A DNA stretch of 64,000 nt from Priapulus caudatus (GCF_000485595.1 NW_014577114.1:513961-577960); one strand, 5' to 3'; shown: positions 11,385-25,206, numbered from the stretch's first letter. Notes: generated by a model from the sequence alone, not told the origin. Numbers and translations are program-made.

Positions 11385-12627
11385 GAACTCCGTGGGCACA
11401 GAATTTGTTAGATTTGATAAGTATGTACAGCGCTTGCCTCACCTCAGCCCGGAATAGGGAACAATAGCATTTCTTAGAAACGCTATAGGTTGAATATGGT
11501 AATAATATTCTATAAAATAGTTCTATGTTACAGCAATATTATTCTACTTTAACGGCAAGTATAGAATAAGTTCATGGTATTGCATTAAGAAGCATTCTTT
11601 CCTCCCTAAAATAAGACCAACCGATTGTCTCTGTACGACACTCCTAGGCTGAGATATTGGATCGTAATCATGCCTCCTACAGACCTCCCTGCCGCCTGCC
11701 GGCCAAGAGGTTCCCAATTGGTGCGAATAGTTGACACTTCGTTTATATATCAGTAATAATTCAATTATCTCACTTCTTCTAACTAGGTGTAACAACCATT
11801 TTTTCATAAAGGGAAGGTGGGGCGAGTAAATGCTTGCTTAGTGGGAAAATAGAAGTGGAATTAATGCAAATATTTAAGGAAGTGAGTGTCACAAGTGCAA
11901 ACAACGGGCGATGTTAGTTTTTAATAAAAAAAAGGGGGCGACCCTCGCTCCCACCTCACAATCATATTCCGTCCACTCGGGATTACTATATATGTCATGT
12001 CGCATCGTCGCTCTTTGGATTGAGGGTGAGTGGTTAATTGGGAAATTTTGTACGCTATATATTTATTCACCTGTTCATTTTCCGCTGCGTTCTAATAGAC
12101 GCTATGTTGCTATTGCTTGAATATAATACATTTACGTATGTACACAGGTACAACGTATTGACTGATTTGCTGTATTTATTACGATGTACATAGTTATATG
12201 AAACGAATAACAAATAGTGTAGATATTGCCTCAATAGATATACCTAAAAATAAAATAGGATATGTATAAGATAACTAGGCAATAAGTTAGGACTGGATTA
12301 GAACTAGGCAAGGATTCAACGGTTTCATAATGAAAATATAATTAGTATGCCATGGTCGAATTATGACCGTTTCAACGTTTTGCAGCATTCTTTATTTCGT
12401 TATCATTCTCTTAGTACTTCGATGATACACAGTTCCTCTATTCTTGTTCGTACTGCGCTGCTGTACGAGTTGTTTTGTCCTATTCACGAACGAGCTCATT
12501 AACTGTAATTCGACTGCACGTAATCTGTTATCTAGACACAAATCCCTAACCGCAGACGTGTTGTGAGAAGCTTTATACCAATTTAGGTTTGTCGCAAAAA
12601 TACGTAAAATTCTCCACAAGACTCTGC
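11385..12627. other. Intergenic, no gene seen
   Basis: AT-rich sequence with no convincing open frame or repeat. Open frames of 69-87 codons occur at 11544-11807 and 11911-12120 but show no domain or compositional signal. Confidence 0.5.
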
Positions 12628-13040
<413 letters not shown>

Positions 13041-14386
13041 GCGGCTGCTTACTGGTGTTGAGGCCCTAGTTGCAACGATAGCTACTAAAACCATACACGA
13101 TATGATGGCGTGCAGGCTTTTTTACGTAAAAGGCCTTTTAGATTATTATTGTAGACAGCGCACCATTGCAAAAACTGCGCCTCTACTAATCAATACTATG
13201 AATGTTGACATCATCTCTAAATGTCGACATACTCGGGGCAGGCCTGAAAGCGAATACAAATCGCTAGTTATTGATAAAACCCAGCTGTCAGCTGCGCACG
13301 TAATAGGATTCATATTTAGGTCGCCTGGTATAACCGATGGGTTAGTATAAACTATATTTTCTTGTAATTTGGAAACTTTGTTGTGTGTTGCATTTTTGTA
13401 TCGCGTTTACCATGGGATTGGCATGGGAAAAACACAGGGCATTAGGAATTCTAAAGACATCTCCTAACATACCATATTAGGAACTGAACGCTAGCTATCT
13501 CAACATTGTTAAACCCTCTGCTTATGTGGAATAGTTTTTGAAGGCGGCTTATTTGGCATTACTATAGACCCTAATCGGAGACTCCGTGACTCAGAAACCA
13601 TTAACTTGTGTTAAGTGTTTTCCAGATAGTATAGGTAGTAGCTTCTACTATAGCTCTCTAAGAAGATAACAACCCGTCATGAGGACCACGTACATTAAAA
13701 TAGTTTCTGGCAAGAGTTAAAATCTCGCGTCAGAACTGATTATTTGATACATTTGAAGCAAAACACCACCGTAATAAAGGCACGCGTAATTACAATACGA
13801 CCATGTATACATATATGTATTTCGATGAACAACCATTTAGAAGGCGGTACAATAAAATAGACCTAACAATTATGACAAACCTCTTCTATAAATACTAAGT
13901 TATTATGACCGCACTCCCACACATCGGTCTACCTTACATTTTATTTACAACTGACAAATATAGCTAATCGTATGGATATCTCCCTGGTATGAAACACTAC
14001 AATAAATAAATGAGTAAAGTCACGGCTTGTAGAAATGTAAGCGCTAAATTATTTTGCTGTAAAAGCATTGCTGAAAAAAACTACTGATCTAATTTACCGA
14101 TTGAATTCACGGAATGCAACGTTAAGGATTTTTTCGTAATAAAAAGCGTTTCATCAGAAACGGTTGCGATCGATGTGCGGATCGCAACGATGAATGGAAA
14201 AGTACGCCCAACGAAACTATCTCTGTTTATGTAGCTGATGGTCATCATTATCCTGATTATAACACATAACATGCACACTCGCGCGGCAGCTGTCCCGTTG
14301 TCCCGTTCGTATTGATCTGTCACGCAACATATTTTGTTTAGCAAGTATCGCTATAGAGAGCTCCGCGAATTTCCAAATTACCCACA
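13041..14386. other. Intergenic, no gene seen
   Basis: No recognisable coding frame. The sequence is AT-rich with short open frames only. Confidence 0.5.
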
Positions 14387-14439
14387 ATGCAACGCCATCG
14401 GCCATGTTGGTTGGCGGGAATAGTCATTTTTATTCGCCT

Positions 14440-14580
14440 ATTAGGCAAATCCATCACAACGCCGCTCTCCTGGGGTGTTGTCAACTGCAGCAATCAGTAT
14501 CAGAAAGAGCCACACAGCTTTTTTAGGCTGCCTAGCGTGATCACAACACAAGGTAAAGTGACAAGAGACAAGGCGGGCCA
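14440..14580 (+). pseudogene. THAP zinc-finger-like fragment
   Basis: The plus frame reads WGVVNCSNQYQKEPHSFFRL and PSVITTQGKVTRD. This resembles the first half of a THAP domain (C-x2-4-C ... F-x-x-[FI]-P), as found in P-element/Kolobok-type transposases and in THAP proteins. The usual first Cys positions are replaced (WG instead of CC), and the second half with the C-x2-H pair is missing. The sequence switches to a dispersed repeat at about 14580. I read it as a decayed transposase or THAP gene end. Confidence is moderate to low because the match rests on about 35 residues. Confidence 0.45.
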
Positions 14581-14690
14581 CAGACCCTTGGAGCGTCTCA
14601 ATACAAAAGCAATGCTGAATAAACACGAAATGTATTTACTACCAATGTCTTAATGTTTCTCGACTCTCTTTCGCCTATTGTATGCTTACT
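14580..14690 (+). repeat. Dispersed repeat (family R1), copy 1
   Basis: The block from about CTTGGAGCGTCTCAATA through ATGTATTTACTACCAATGTC to CGACTCTCTTTCGCC matches 43620-43725, and more weakly 18950-19010. Three copies within 30 kb point to a small mobile element. Confidence 0.65.
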
Positions 14691-15213
14691 ACTTCTGCTA
14701 CTTCTGCTATTCTACTAGAAATACTTCTGTCGGTCCCGGTCGCGCACACTACAATTCTCTACCGGTAACATTTCGGAAGGAAACAAACAACTTTAGGTAT
14801 AGAGATACTACATCGATTTTACGGGCTTGATCGGCTGCTCACGTCTTTATCCCCAAACAACCATGCGGAAAAATTGCATCGCCACAGACGAGTCTTACTT
14901 CGAGTATATTTGCACGTTGTGCTGAATCGATAGATAGAGGTGAAAGAGATATAGTGGAAGAACAATTATAAAGGAATGAAAGTCCTAGTTTTGTTCAGGA
15001 AACAATTCCTGAATGCTTGGCCTAAACCGCTTCTGTCATTGAGAGAAAAAAGGCTGGCACACACAGAGGGTGTTAAAACAGCAGACAAGTATCTAGAGGT
15101 TATGATATAAGTTTAGGCGGTGAAGGATAAGGTGTTTGGAAATGCTGTTTTGTCGTTACATTGTTCTTTTTTAAATATCGACGTTCGTTAATCGTGTTAG
15201 CTGCTTAGTCATA
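14691..15213. other. Intergenic, no gene seen
   Basis: No coding frame or repeat that I can support. Confidence 0.5.
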
Positions 15214-15271
15214 ACCATAGAAATAATATAGATAACCTATATCTATAGTCTATCTATATTATTTCTATGGT
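15214..15271. repeat. Perfect 21-bp inverted repeat flanked by 9-bp direct repeats
   Basis: ACCATAGAAATAATATAGAT(A) and its exact complement are separated by 16 nt. The 9-mer GTCATAACC lies directly at both outer edges (about 15208-15216 and 15270-15278, overlapping the arm ends), like a target-site duplication around a minimal fold-back element. Confidence 0.75.
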
Positions 15272-15376
15272 CATAACCCAGCTAGCGTTGACAGAGTTAT
15301 GATTCTGAAGGTTGATCAGATAATTATGATTCATAGACCTATAGTCACCATGCCTGTCTACACTCCTCCTGTTAGT

Positions 15377-15516
<140 letters not shown>

Positions 15517-16059
15517 CTGTTAATGACCTGCCGTGATTTGCTGTAGCCATGAGACCCACCCCTAGCAAACCGTTAATGACGGTCCATGTTTTTGGACGCC
15601 ATTTAAAAAAAAAACTCGACAATGATACTCTTCTTAGCTTGTGGCGTATCCTAATTTCCGTTCGAAAATATAAGAGGCAGTGAGCGGATCAAAATTGAAT
15701 TTACGCAGCCATGCAATATCGGCGGCATTTTCGTCATCGCCGATATTTGAGTCCACCGATTTAGCTACAGTTATCTATTCATGTAACTATTCATGTAACA
15801 CACTTAACTATTCAACTGTCTTGCTTTCATCTGAATACAAAACCACCCATATACATTTATTTAGCGAGCTATCAATCGATTCAGCCACTTGCCTATGTAT
15901 GAATGAATAAACAAATAAATAAAAAGTTACTACATTGCACTCAGCGGACAACATTGATTTTCAGCGATCGACATTGATTTTTGTTTCATGACGGTGCCAT
16001 GCTTTGTAGTGTCATGCTTTCTCTCGCTCTGTCCTCTCTTTCTCTCTTTCGCTCTCTCT
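15517..16059. other. Intergenic, no gene seen
   Basis: An unremarkable AT-rich stretch; open frames of up to 76 codons show no domain. Confidence 0.5.
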
Positions 16060-16150
16060 TCATCCTACCCCCCCCCTCCCTTCTCTTCGTGCATGCGTGC
16101 GCGTATGTCCGTACATGCGCGCGCGCGTGTGTGTGTGTGCGCGCGCGCTC
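16060..16150. repeat. Pyrimidine tract and GC/GT alternating run
   Basis: A C/T-rich stretch with CCCCCCC followed by alternating GCGCGCGTGTGTGCGCGCGC. Simple sequence. Confidence 0.85.
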
Positions 16151-16329
16151 GTCGTATAATCTATATATAACAAAGTGTTCATTTAAAAATGTCCTAATAG
16201 CCCTCAGCGAGATCTATCAAAGCAGTGAACATTATGTGGTCGCAGTGCATTAGCATCGACACGGCTCCCGCTTTCGTAGCGTAGGTGGTAAATATACGGT
16301 ACAAACATCCGTCTATACATACCAACCGG

Positions 16330-16700
16330 AAATCACGTAGCGAAGAGTAGTGAGCGCACACCTGTGTTCATGTCAACGATCAGCGCGGCTAATGGGCGTG
16401 GCTCATGTAGCCAATCATACGATGATGCTGACCATCATATAAGTAAGCACCGCGGTGGGCACGTCATCAATAAAGGTTCCGACTGCGCGAGCGACAGCTG
16501 CGAGACCTCTCGCGGTACGTGCTTCTCTTTGTGTGCGTTCGCGGCCGAGCGTCGAAACAATGTCGCGGAAATTTGATGCGTCCTCGTTAACGTCGTGAAG
16601 TGTGCGTGTCTGCCTGTGCTTGCTGCCTGAGTGACAAACCATTGCACGTTCACACGGACGACCTCGTCGCTGAATGTACAGCAGAAGCTGGTCGCTATAG
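16330..16700 (+). promoter_or_regulatory. CpG-rich candidate promoter/5' region of the RGK gene
   Basis: This 370 bp has many more CpG dinucleotides than its surroundings. It contains GGGCGTGGC (Sp/KLF-like) and CCAAT (in GTAGCCAATCAT) near 16390-16420, TATAAGTAA at about 16438, and a donor-like CGCGGTACGTGC at about 16513. It precedes the RGK exon by about 1 kb on the same strand. A first non-coding exon here, spliced to an acceptor at 17498-17499, would be consistent. This is inference from composition and position. Confidence 0.3.
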
Positions 16701-17499
16701 AGCCTCACAGCTATAGGCTTGCTTATCCATATATTCTTTGGATAGTCGAGCGTCGCTTAGCTCACCGGTGAAAGGTACGAAAATTCTAAACGCTAAACTG
16801 TCGTCGGGATCAAGCATGTGATTTGCGCAGACCGCAGTTTGGTAGGGAGCTGCGTGTTTAGTTAATGAGATGTGACGTAATCTAGAGTAATGTGTAGTAC
16901 GTGCAGTCTGTAATAGTCGAGTAATAGTTGTGAGGTCATGGTGCAGTCGTGTGATATAGACTTATGAGGATAACAAGAAAATCGATAAAGTCGCTAACAT
17001 GTTAAGATGACAGCTGTATTAATCAGCTAGAATATCTGACTGCCAAATGCACAGGTGCCCCTTTAAACATAGCATGAACTCGCGTAATTTACACTGTTGA
17101 CTGCGTTAGCATTTATTGCTTTCCTGATTACTAGCTAGCCGAAGTGAGCCTTTTATTATACTGCTACTCTCTACTTCTACGGAAGCTTGACCCGATACAC
17201 GTTTTTTAGACTGATTCCAAAAGTCTCTGGTTGCCGTTAGAGTTCCACTAATTCTCAGCGGCTTACGTTTACTGTCTTTAGAGTTAGTCTAGTGTTCTTA
17301 AGAAGTCTTGATGTTTAAGCTTTTCGAATCTTTCCACCCAGTCACAGGCATTTTTACGACGCCCCAGAGAGAAGTCTATGCGCGCTCTACTTTACGGATT
17401 CAAGATACGCGACACGGTCGGTCCGGTCGCTCGACCCACGCGCAATAAATCTAAAGCAACTGCTAAAATCGGAGGCTGCACGCGCCCCCCGTCGTGCAG

Positions 17500-18382
17500 A
17501 CGATGGAAGACGTGCTGCGAAAGTACTTCGGCGACTTGACTGTCAGCGAGAGCTCCGACGACAGCTCCGACGATGTGGCGCCTCGCTGCGCTATGGCGGC
17601 GCGTCGCAGCGTGCGTCGTGAGCCCGCCGCAGGTGACGCGCGCCGCAGCAGCAGCCACTCCCCGCCCATTCAGCGGACGAATACGTCCAGAGACGCACGT
17701 CGCAGGCCGACGAGCCTAGGCGGGCTGCGGAGGAATCGTGCGCTGAATAGGAGCGCGTCGCTAAAAGACAGACAGACGCGCGCCCGCAGCATGAACAACT
17801 GCGCCGAATCGCCGGGAAGCGACAGGTATGTGCTGCTAAACGAAAAGCAGATAGATGGCCGCGTGGCGCCCGCTGAGTTAGACAACGGCAACAAGCGACG
17901 GACTCAGAGCGTGCGCGACTGGATGAAGCCCAGAATGGACTTTGCGATGGACGAGGAGTTTCGCCCCCGCGTGTCTTCGTGCCCGACGCGGCCCCGGCCT
18001 CGCCACACCGCGTCGACACTGCATCCACTCTCGGCGAGCGCCGAGAATTCGAACGAGGACATCTACAGAGTGCGTTGCTTCACCGTCTCGTCGAAGGGCG
18101 ACGTGGTGAACCGCCTCGACTCGATCCGCTCGCGCAGTAACCGCAGCATCAACAGCACGCACAGTTCGTCGAGCATGGGCAGCGGCTCGGACTGCAAGGA
18201 GGCGAGGGCGGGCGGAATTTCGCCAGCGACCATGTCGCGGGCGAGCACACCGCATTCAGAAGTAGGCCTAGGTGATAACACGCCCCTGCATAGAGTGTTC
18301 ATACTCGGTTCGGCGGGAGTCGGCAAGACGGCACTCGTCGATCAGTTCATGTCGTGCGAATATAAAAACACCTACGAGAGCG
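17500..18382 (+). CDS. RGK-family small GTPase, first coding exon
   Basis: ATG at 17503 (MEDVLRKYFGDLT) opens a 293-codon exon. The first 260 or so residues are a disordered Arg/Ser-rich extension. The last 35 residues hold the G1 loop RVFILGSAGVGKTALVDQF followed by MSCEYKNTYES. This matches the start of the G domain in RGK (Rad/Gem/Kir/Rem) proteins, closest in style to arthropod RGK members. RGK proteins bind calcium-channel beta subunits at the plasma membrane and reduce Cav channel activity. The exon ends at a consensus donor (GAGAGCG^GTAAGT at 18382/18383). A plausible acceptor (CGTCGTGCAG) ends at 17499, just before the ATG. GC content is far higher than in flanking DNA. The remaining G-domain exons were not found in the window. 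Another Ras-like family is possible, but the long N-terminus favours RGK. Confidence 0.75.
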
Positions 18383-18944
18383 GTAAGTCCATATATCGTC
18401 GATTGTCGCGAATACATGTACGAAGACAGTCGGTGTTGTGAGTGAATACGTGGTTAACTGCAGCGTCATACTCTTCGCGCGTATATTACACCTCCGCATG
18501 CCCACGAGCCTCTTCCTTCCTGTCCACGGGACGTGTTGTTGACATTTATCATGTCTGGCTAACGAAGGGTGGCGAGCACGAGTAGGCGATGACATTCGTA
18601 AATTAGACGCGATCGAAGGAGGAGTGTTGTTTATAATTACCTCCACGCGTGTAATGAACCCGATCAGCCTAGCAGGTGTAAACCCCGACAATCCCCCCGT
18701 GCTTCATTATTGTCTCAGGCGCGGTAACCTTATACAGCATATACAATATGAAAATCTTTATAACACGGTTATAATCTACACCGAAAGTATTAGGTACATG
18801 GCGCCACACTAAGCAAATCTCTTTCTGTTTCTGTTTTCTCAATCTGAGCAGTTCGCAGTCACGTACGATTCACATATTATCACGATTCCTCAAATAGAAT
18901 ACGATTGAGTCGTTTTAATAATAAAATTATGTTAAAAGTATTCA
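18383..18944 (+). other. Start of RGK intron
   Basis: Begins with GTAAGT. No further coding exon was recognised. The reading frame runs on to a TGA at 18439 if unspliced, giving an unrelated tail, so splicing is the better reading. Confidence 0.5.
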
Positions 18945-19250
18945 CAAATTGTATTTACTATCAAAATCTTAATGCTTATGCACTCTATCTCGTCTAATAA
19001 CTGCACGTAAACGCCGTCCAAATGCTCCTCTTCTGCAATTCCGCTCGCAACACAGTATTTCACCGCACGCACGCCACTGTTGACAAACTAGGAGAAAATG
19101 CATGTATCTGGGAGTTTCTCTATTTTTCTATGCGTGATATTATTGTGTGTTGCAGAGTAGCATTTGAACGGTACTCACGTGGAAGTATTAGTCTATAGAC
19201 AGAATATAAATACTAATGGTATATAAATACTACTTTGGTAGTAAATACAA
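18945..19250. mobile_element. MITE-like element with TTGTATTTACTA termini (family R1)
   Basis: The left end ATTGTATTTACTATCAAAAT and the right end TTTGGTAGTAAATACAAT are inverted copies with one mismatch, about 290 bp apart. The interior includes AACGCCGTCCAAATGCTCCTC, which also occurs at about 43740 in another copy. There is no coding capacity. It lies in the RGK intron if that gene continues downstream. Confidence 0.5.
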
Positions 19251-19345
19251 TGTGTTTAATTGCCATCATTTTATTATTGAAACGGCCCAAGTGTCCGTAA
19301 ATTTCCTTATTCCGTATTCGCCCATCCCCTGTTCCACCCAGTACG
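19237..19345. repeat. Direct repeat unit a
   Basis: The block AGTAAATACAATGTGTTTAA through TTTTATTATTGAAACGGCCC to CCCCTGTTCCA recurs at 19690-19790 with about 10-15% difference. Confidence 0.75.
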
Positions 19346-19689
19346 TTGATGTTGTCAGCCAGAGCTTGCACCGATTCACGCGACGTACTAATTAATTTCA
19401 CGATGTCGTTGGCTGTGCGTCAGCATTTACTGACAAACACCCGCGACAATCGATGAAACGATCGACACTACCCGTGTTTGTCATAGACAGAAGCGCCGGT
19501 GACATACACGCACCCTTGGAAAAAGCAAAGCTGTGCATGCCCGCACAGCACGCACAGCACGCAATAACGCCTTGTTTCATCGATAAATTCTATTTATCTC
19601 ATTTTCGCATGTGGGCATATGTGCACGGCGATTGTGTCAAATAGCACATCAGAAATCGATCTGTATTAACGCGCATAAATGACTTTAGT

Positions 19690-19790
19690 AGTAAATACAA
19701 TGTGTTTATTTGCCATGATTTTATTATTGAAACGGCCCAAGTGTCTGTGACCGTTCCTATTCCGGATTCACTCATCCCCCGTTCCACTCA
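19690..19790. repeat. Direct repeat unit b
   Basis: Second copy of 19237-19345 in the same orientation, about 453 bp downstream, sharing TATTGAAACGGCCCAAGTGT. Probably related ends of small elements. Confidence 0.75.
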
Positions 19791-20733
19791 GTACGTCAAT
19801 GTTGCTATTAGCGTAGTATTTGGAGTTTCGGCCATCACAAGCACTCGATCGTTCTTTGTTTTGCAAGATGCTGATAATAAGTTGGGGAGGGGGGCAGCAT
19901 CACGATTAAGAGAAGGACGAAGATGTTATTAAAAGTTTTTCATGTTTAGTTGGCGAATACTGTGAAGCGAGCGAACACATTTACATGTCTAATAATGCGC
20001 TTTTAAACTTATTGAGCGTATAATAGTAATATATAGATCAGGGTGTCATTTTGCTTTTTAAACGGTATCCCGGTTCTATTCGGTAACTCAAACCTATTTA
20101 GAAAATACAAGAAATAGCGTTTCTATTTCGGTTTCTTATGAAATTTCAACCAAACATCTCGACCAGACCGATTTAGTATATTTTTAGTTATAAGTTTTTT
20201 ATATACCAAGCTTTTTTAGTTATAATTAGGCTTATTTGACAGTAGTATAACATTCATTAGGAAGGGAAAGTTTTTAGCAGAACTTAACCTGCCTCGCGTG
20301 CGCGTAATTGCGGCTGATACGGTTGTTAAATATAGGTGGCTGTGCTGGGTGTAGGTGCGTCTGTATAATAGGTTAGTGTGTTATATGTGTGCGTGGGTGT
20401 AAAGTATTGAACTGGTTGGTGTGGGTTCGTGAACAATGTTTACGTGATTGGGATAAACACAGTCTCACCCCCCACGTACCGTATTGATAGAGAATGTTTA
20501 GCCGTATCTAGGTATTCAGTTTTGTTCCCCTAGCTCTCAACACCATTAGTAGCATCCATTAGGCGTTCTCAGTGTCGCGGGCTTCCCATCTGCGATACCT
20601 AACATCGGTTACGTACAGCGGGTGGCTAACACATCTACGATCTGCATTCATATGCTCGGCGCGGCAAATTCTACATCGATAACAGCAGATTAGAAACACG
20701 GGATCAGCGGAAGCTGTGTTATTTAAGGCTAGG

Positions 20734-20738
<5 letters not shown>
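19791..20738. other. Intergenic/intronic, no gene seen
   Basis: No recognisable feature. Confidence 0.5.

Positions 20739-20782
<44 letters not shown>
20739..20782. repeat. (TA)n microsatellite
   Basis: About 22 uninterrupted TA units. Confidence 0.95.
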
Positions 20783-20785
<3 letters not shown>

Positions 20786-20870
20786 TTTAAAATTGCAATT
20801 AGCCAGCCAAATTATATAATAGTATACACGAGTAATGCATTAGAGCGATCTTGTGTTATATACATATATG

Positions 20871-21095
20871 GAGTGGCGTACGTGCGTGCGTGCGTGTGTG
20901 TGTGTGTGCGCGTGCGTGCGTGCGTGTGTGCGTGTGTGTGCGTGCGTGCTTGCATGCTTGCTTGCGACTGTACGTGCGTGGGTATACGTGCGCGCGTGTG
21001 TGCGTGCGTGTACATGTACGGGTGTATACTTGCAGGCGTGCATGAGGACGGGCCGGCGCGCACGCGCGTGTGCGTGTGCGTGTGTGGGTGTGCGT
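20871..21095. repeat. TG/TGCG-rich simple repeat
   Basis: Imperfect GTGCGTGCGTGT runs over about 220 bp. Cys/Val-rich open frames on the plus strand and Thr/His-rich ones on the minus strand are artefacts of this. Confidence 0.9.
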
Positions 21096-23390
21096 CTAAT
21101 GCTGCCTTTGGGATTTGATCCTGTGAGAATCATCACGACGTTAATTAGGGGTTTTTACGTGCAGTAACGCGCAGCTAACCTTTAAGCGCAGTCAGAAGTA
21201 ACAGGGAGTTAGTATAACAAGACATTTTACATGTTTTGCCATGACAGAACAGATTTGGATTTGAATTGAAGGTACGGTGTCTTGCAGTCACAACGAGATG
21301 AAACCATTATGAGGGTAGTAAACTTGCTAACTGATGAAGGCGATAAATGCGTAAAGAGACTTAGTAACTGTAAGGCTAGAGTTAACGGTTGGAATGATAC
21401 ATGCTAGCAAGATAGTGATATGGCCTGGGGCCGAAGACCTGTCAGATTGGATAGCTCTGGACGAGTCACTAACTCCTTAACACATGAATCAGTCCAACCA
21501 CGTAGACAGTATTACGCATGTGTTAAAAAAGGTAAGTTTATCCCATTTGCTGCTGTGCACGCTTGGCACGACAATTAGTAACAAGAAATTAACGGATAGG
21601 AAATTGTGTGGTCAACAACTACACATTTTCTTACTAGAACAATGTCGCTTGGAGTTGATTATATGATTACGGTGAATTTTGTGACCGGTACTTATAGCGA
21701 TCTTCCCCATTCGACGGGCGATGTGGCTTTTGCTGAGATAATAAAATGCAATACCGCACTGTTGCGAATGACGAAAGTCGGTTAGCCTGGGAAATGTCTA
21801 CATAGCAAAAGAAAGCTTAATGTTTTCCACGAATTATTGCCACGGATTCATGACTGGCTTGTCATGAGCAGAATAATTGTTGTAGGTTGCATAGTGTGCA
21901 TTGATTTCCTCTCAGACAACCGCTGAAAAGCGAGGAGCCACGATGTGTTTAATTCCTCTATTCGTCACTCATTATGGGTACGTATTATTATAGGGCCGAA
22001 CACAATGTACAGCAAAATCTATTGATATTAGTGACTTGTTCTGTCGGTTTTACCAAATTACCCAAAGCTTAATTACATGCGCATTCAGGCTTTCCTCGGC
22101 AACCTATACTCCTTAGCGCGTCTAGTGTCACAGTCTCTGTTTAATCTTGCACCTCATCAAACTGATGTAGTATTGTATAATACTGTATTCGACATCATAT
22201 ACGTATAGTGTGAGCGCATCATATAACCTAGACATCCAAATTTTATAGCATTGACCGGCCATTACTTTCATATTAGTGACAAAAAATTTACTCAGGGCAA
22301 TGCAGCTGGCTGCCACGAAGACATGTACGCGTCTAAGAAATTTGCTGTGCTATCAATCAACGGAAGACGATATTTACTGTTACAGATTTTTATTATTTTA
22401 TGACAAATAATTCTCCATGAATAAATTAGGTGCGGCATTTCGACAACAAGTTCGGGTAGAGGGCACCTTTCGCTTTCACTTACAGTGCCAACATCCTGCA
22501 TTGCGCTTCTTCGCGGCATCGTAATTATAGATCCATGAACCATGCGTGTTTTCTGGCAACATACTTCACCTTGTGGCCTGATAACACGGCTGTGTATGTG
22601 TGCCCTGAGCGGATATTTACTCTTATTAATAGGGTCGACAATCTTGATTATTACCACCTACACGTGTTAGTGACGTACGTTGTTCCCGACCGTTGGCTAG
22701 CAATGTAATGGAAAGCAAATACCTAGTTATGTATCTTGAATATTTACCTATATTGTGGAAATTGAAATGGAAAAGAAAGGAACCCCTCTGTTCCGAAATA
22801 GTAGCGCATATGACGTAATCTGGAAATCTCCGCGACAATCCTTTTATGACGAACTAATTTTGTACGCATTTGGGACAGCTCTAATTATCTCGAGAGAAAA
22901 ATTGATTGAAAAAAATAATAATTAAACATTTCTTAGATCGTTATCTAGAAATGATGTTTTTGCGCAGTGATGCGTTATTTTTGAATAGTTTTAAAACGAT
23001 CGAGCATTCGTTAAAGAGCGTTAATATTGCAAATTTGTTTGACGTCAGATATAATTTGTTAGCATTATACCAGCTTAGAGATCTGGGATGTAATCAATAT
23101 TGCCGATAAACATGTTTGATTAAGTAATTAAATTATCTTGCATTACGCATTTCTTGAAATTGAAGTTCCGCGGCTGAACATGATATGGGTAACATGAATC
23201 ATATATACATTTATGACGTAAGCAGTTATATGACTACCTAATTTGGCATTAATGTGCAGGAAATTATACTGCTTAGTGATGCAATATAAGAGCATGCCTG
23301 CGGCACGACTAGAATTACTAGTTATGTAGCTCCTAGAGTAAACATTGTCCATATATAGGCCTATATGAATGAAATGTATGTACACGTGTA
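21096..23390. other. Intergenic/intronic, no gene seen
   Basis: Open frames up to 121 codons (22292-22657, minus) carry no domain that I recognise. No repeats of note. Confidence 0.45.
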
Positions 23391-23525
23391 CGTGTGTGTG
23401 TGTGGGCGTGTGCGTGTGCACCTGTGCGTATGTGAGAGGTGTGCTTGGTATGCGCGAGCGTATGTGTATGCGCGCTCGTGTACGTGCGTGCGTGCATGCG
23501 TGCGTGCGCGTGCGTGTGTGTGTGT
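23391..23525. repeat. TG/TGCG-rich simple repeat
   Basis: Imperfect GT and GTGC units over about 135 bp. Confidence 0.9.
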
Positions 23526-25206
23526 CGTATTCGATATTGCCGCTTGCAGAAAAGACAATCACAGACAAATAATCAACAACAGGTAAATCTCGAGATGTTG
23601 AAAATTCGTACAAAGCTCAGGGTAATGTGGCCGTGTGTTTTACTGGCAGTCTGTAGCAGGTGATATTTACATTAAATAAGACGCCCTGTGTAGCAATGGA
23701 TATATAGCATGTGTCATATGTGACGATTACCCGTTAATGAACAAAAAGGTTTCACGCTCAAGAAACTAATTTGTTAAAGCACTCGATGCGCTAATGATGA
23801 TCCACACTGTAATGTCCACAACATTTACTATTCAACTTTGAAAGGTATAATGCGAATCCTATAGGCGACGCACGAGGATACTACGCAACTGAATATAAAC
23901 CTATATTGTTAGCACCCAGACAAGCAAGCCTTTTAATAAAACATCGCGCCGTTATGTGTAATTTAAGATGCGTAATCTGGCTTAAGCTACCCTTGCATTT
24001 CCTCAAGCTTGAAACGTATCGAAAACTAATTCATGTCAGTACTCTCCTCTCTAAGTTAAAGAAAGTCTCAAGATCCCAGGCTTCATTATCACAAAGGGTA
24101 CATAACGTACGGAATGCACGTGCACTAAACGGTCACAATTGCCTACCATAGGAAAAACCTTGTTTTTGGACGTTCAATAAACGCCCCCCTTGTTCATTTA
24201 GCAAATCATAAATAAATTTAACACGTGAACAAATCTAATTACTTCTATTGGCGAATATTGCGAACACGTTTTTTAACTGTGATTCGACTCATTAAGTATG
24301 AATTTGAAGAAACATTCATGAACCACGTTATTTACATAATTTTCGGGTATTTCGCTCTGTCCTCTTGCCCCACTTTCATTTTACATCGATGTGAGGCGCT
24401 ACCTAAATCGTTCAGTTTATTTTACTGAGACGGTAAATGCCTGCTTTCCGGCACATGCACGTATATTTCCGTTTCTATCATGACAGCTACTGGTTTGTTA
24501 CAAACCATGCAACCACACGCGTATAAGGTGTCAATAGCACAATTAATCTCTAATAAAATCCCAACGCAAAAAAACCTAACAACGCATCGCAAGTAGCGAG
24601 TACCAATTATAAATTTCAACATTCATCGTGTATTGTGCAACATCTGTTTATTCAACGTTGTTCACTTCATTCATGTTTATTCACGTTCATTCCCGTGCCG
24701 TTCAGAGAAAACAGTCACCGTGCACTCACATTATTTTAGTCACGATTCTAGCTAGAAATCGACGTGTATCACCAGGCTTAATTTGCCGGTTTGCCTAGCT
24801 AGACATTTCATACTGCGAACACACCGGGTAGCGTGTCAGTAGCGCCAACTGTAGGGATTGGCTAGCCTTCATGCTTACCAGTTCCTGGCCTAACGAAAAG
24901 ACGTTAGTTTTATTATATTATTTATACGGGATCCTTAGAGGAAGCTCATGCGTCTCTAGTGTAGGCCATTGAGCTGAGGAGTAGTAGGCCAGTAAAGAAT
25001 GCCGACTAAACAAATCTATTTCATTCCCTTCGTGTACGGGTTGGGTCCGAAAAGACACCCTGCCTCATTTCTAAATTTACATCGCCTAACAATTTTTCAA
25101 TGTGATTGACGAGAGAGTTAAACTGAAGTTATCGGACCCTAAACTGCCATCAACATATATTCTTAAAATCAAGCTTCTCTACGCTAGGGCTCTAATCGCA
25201 CGAGCA

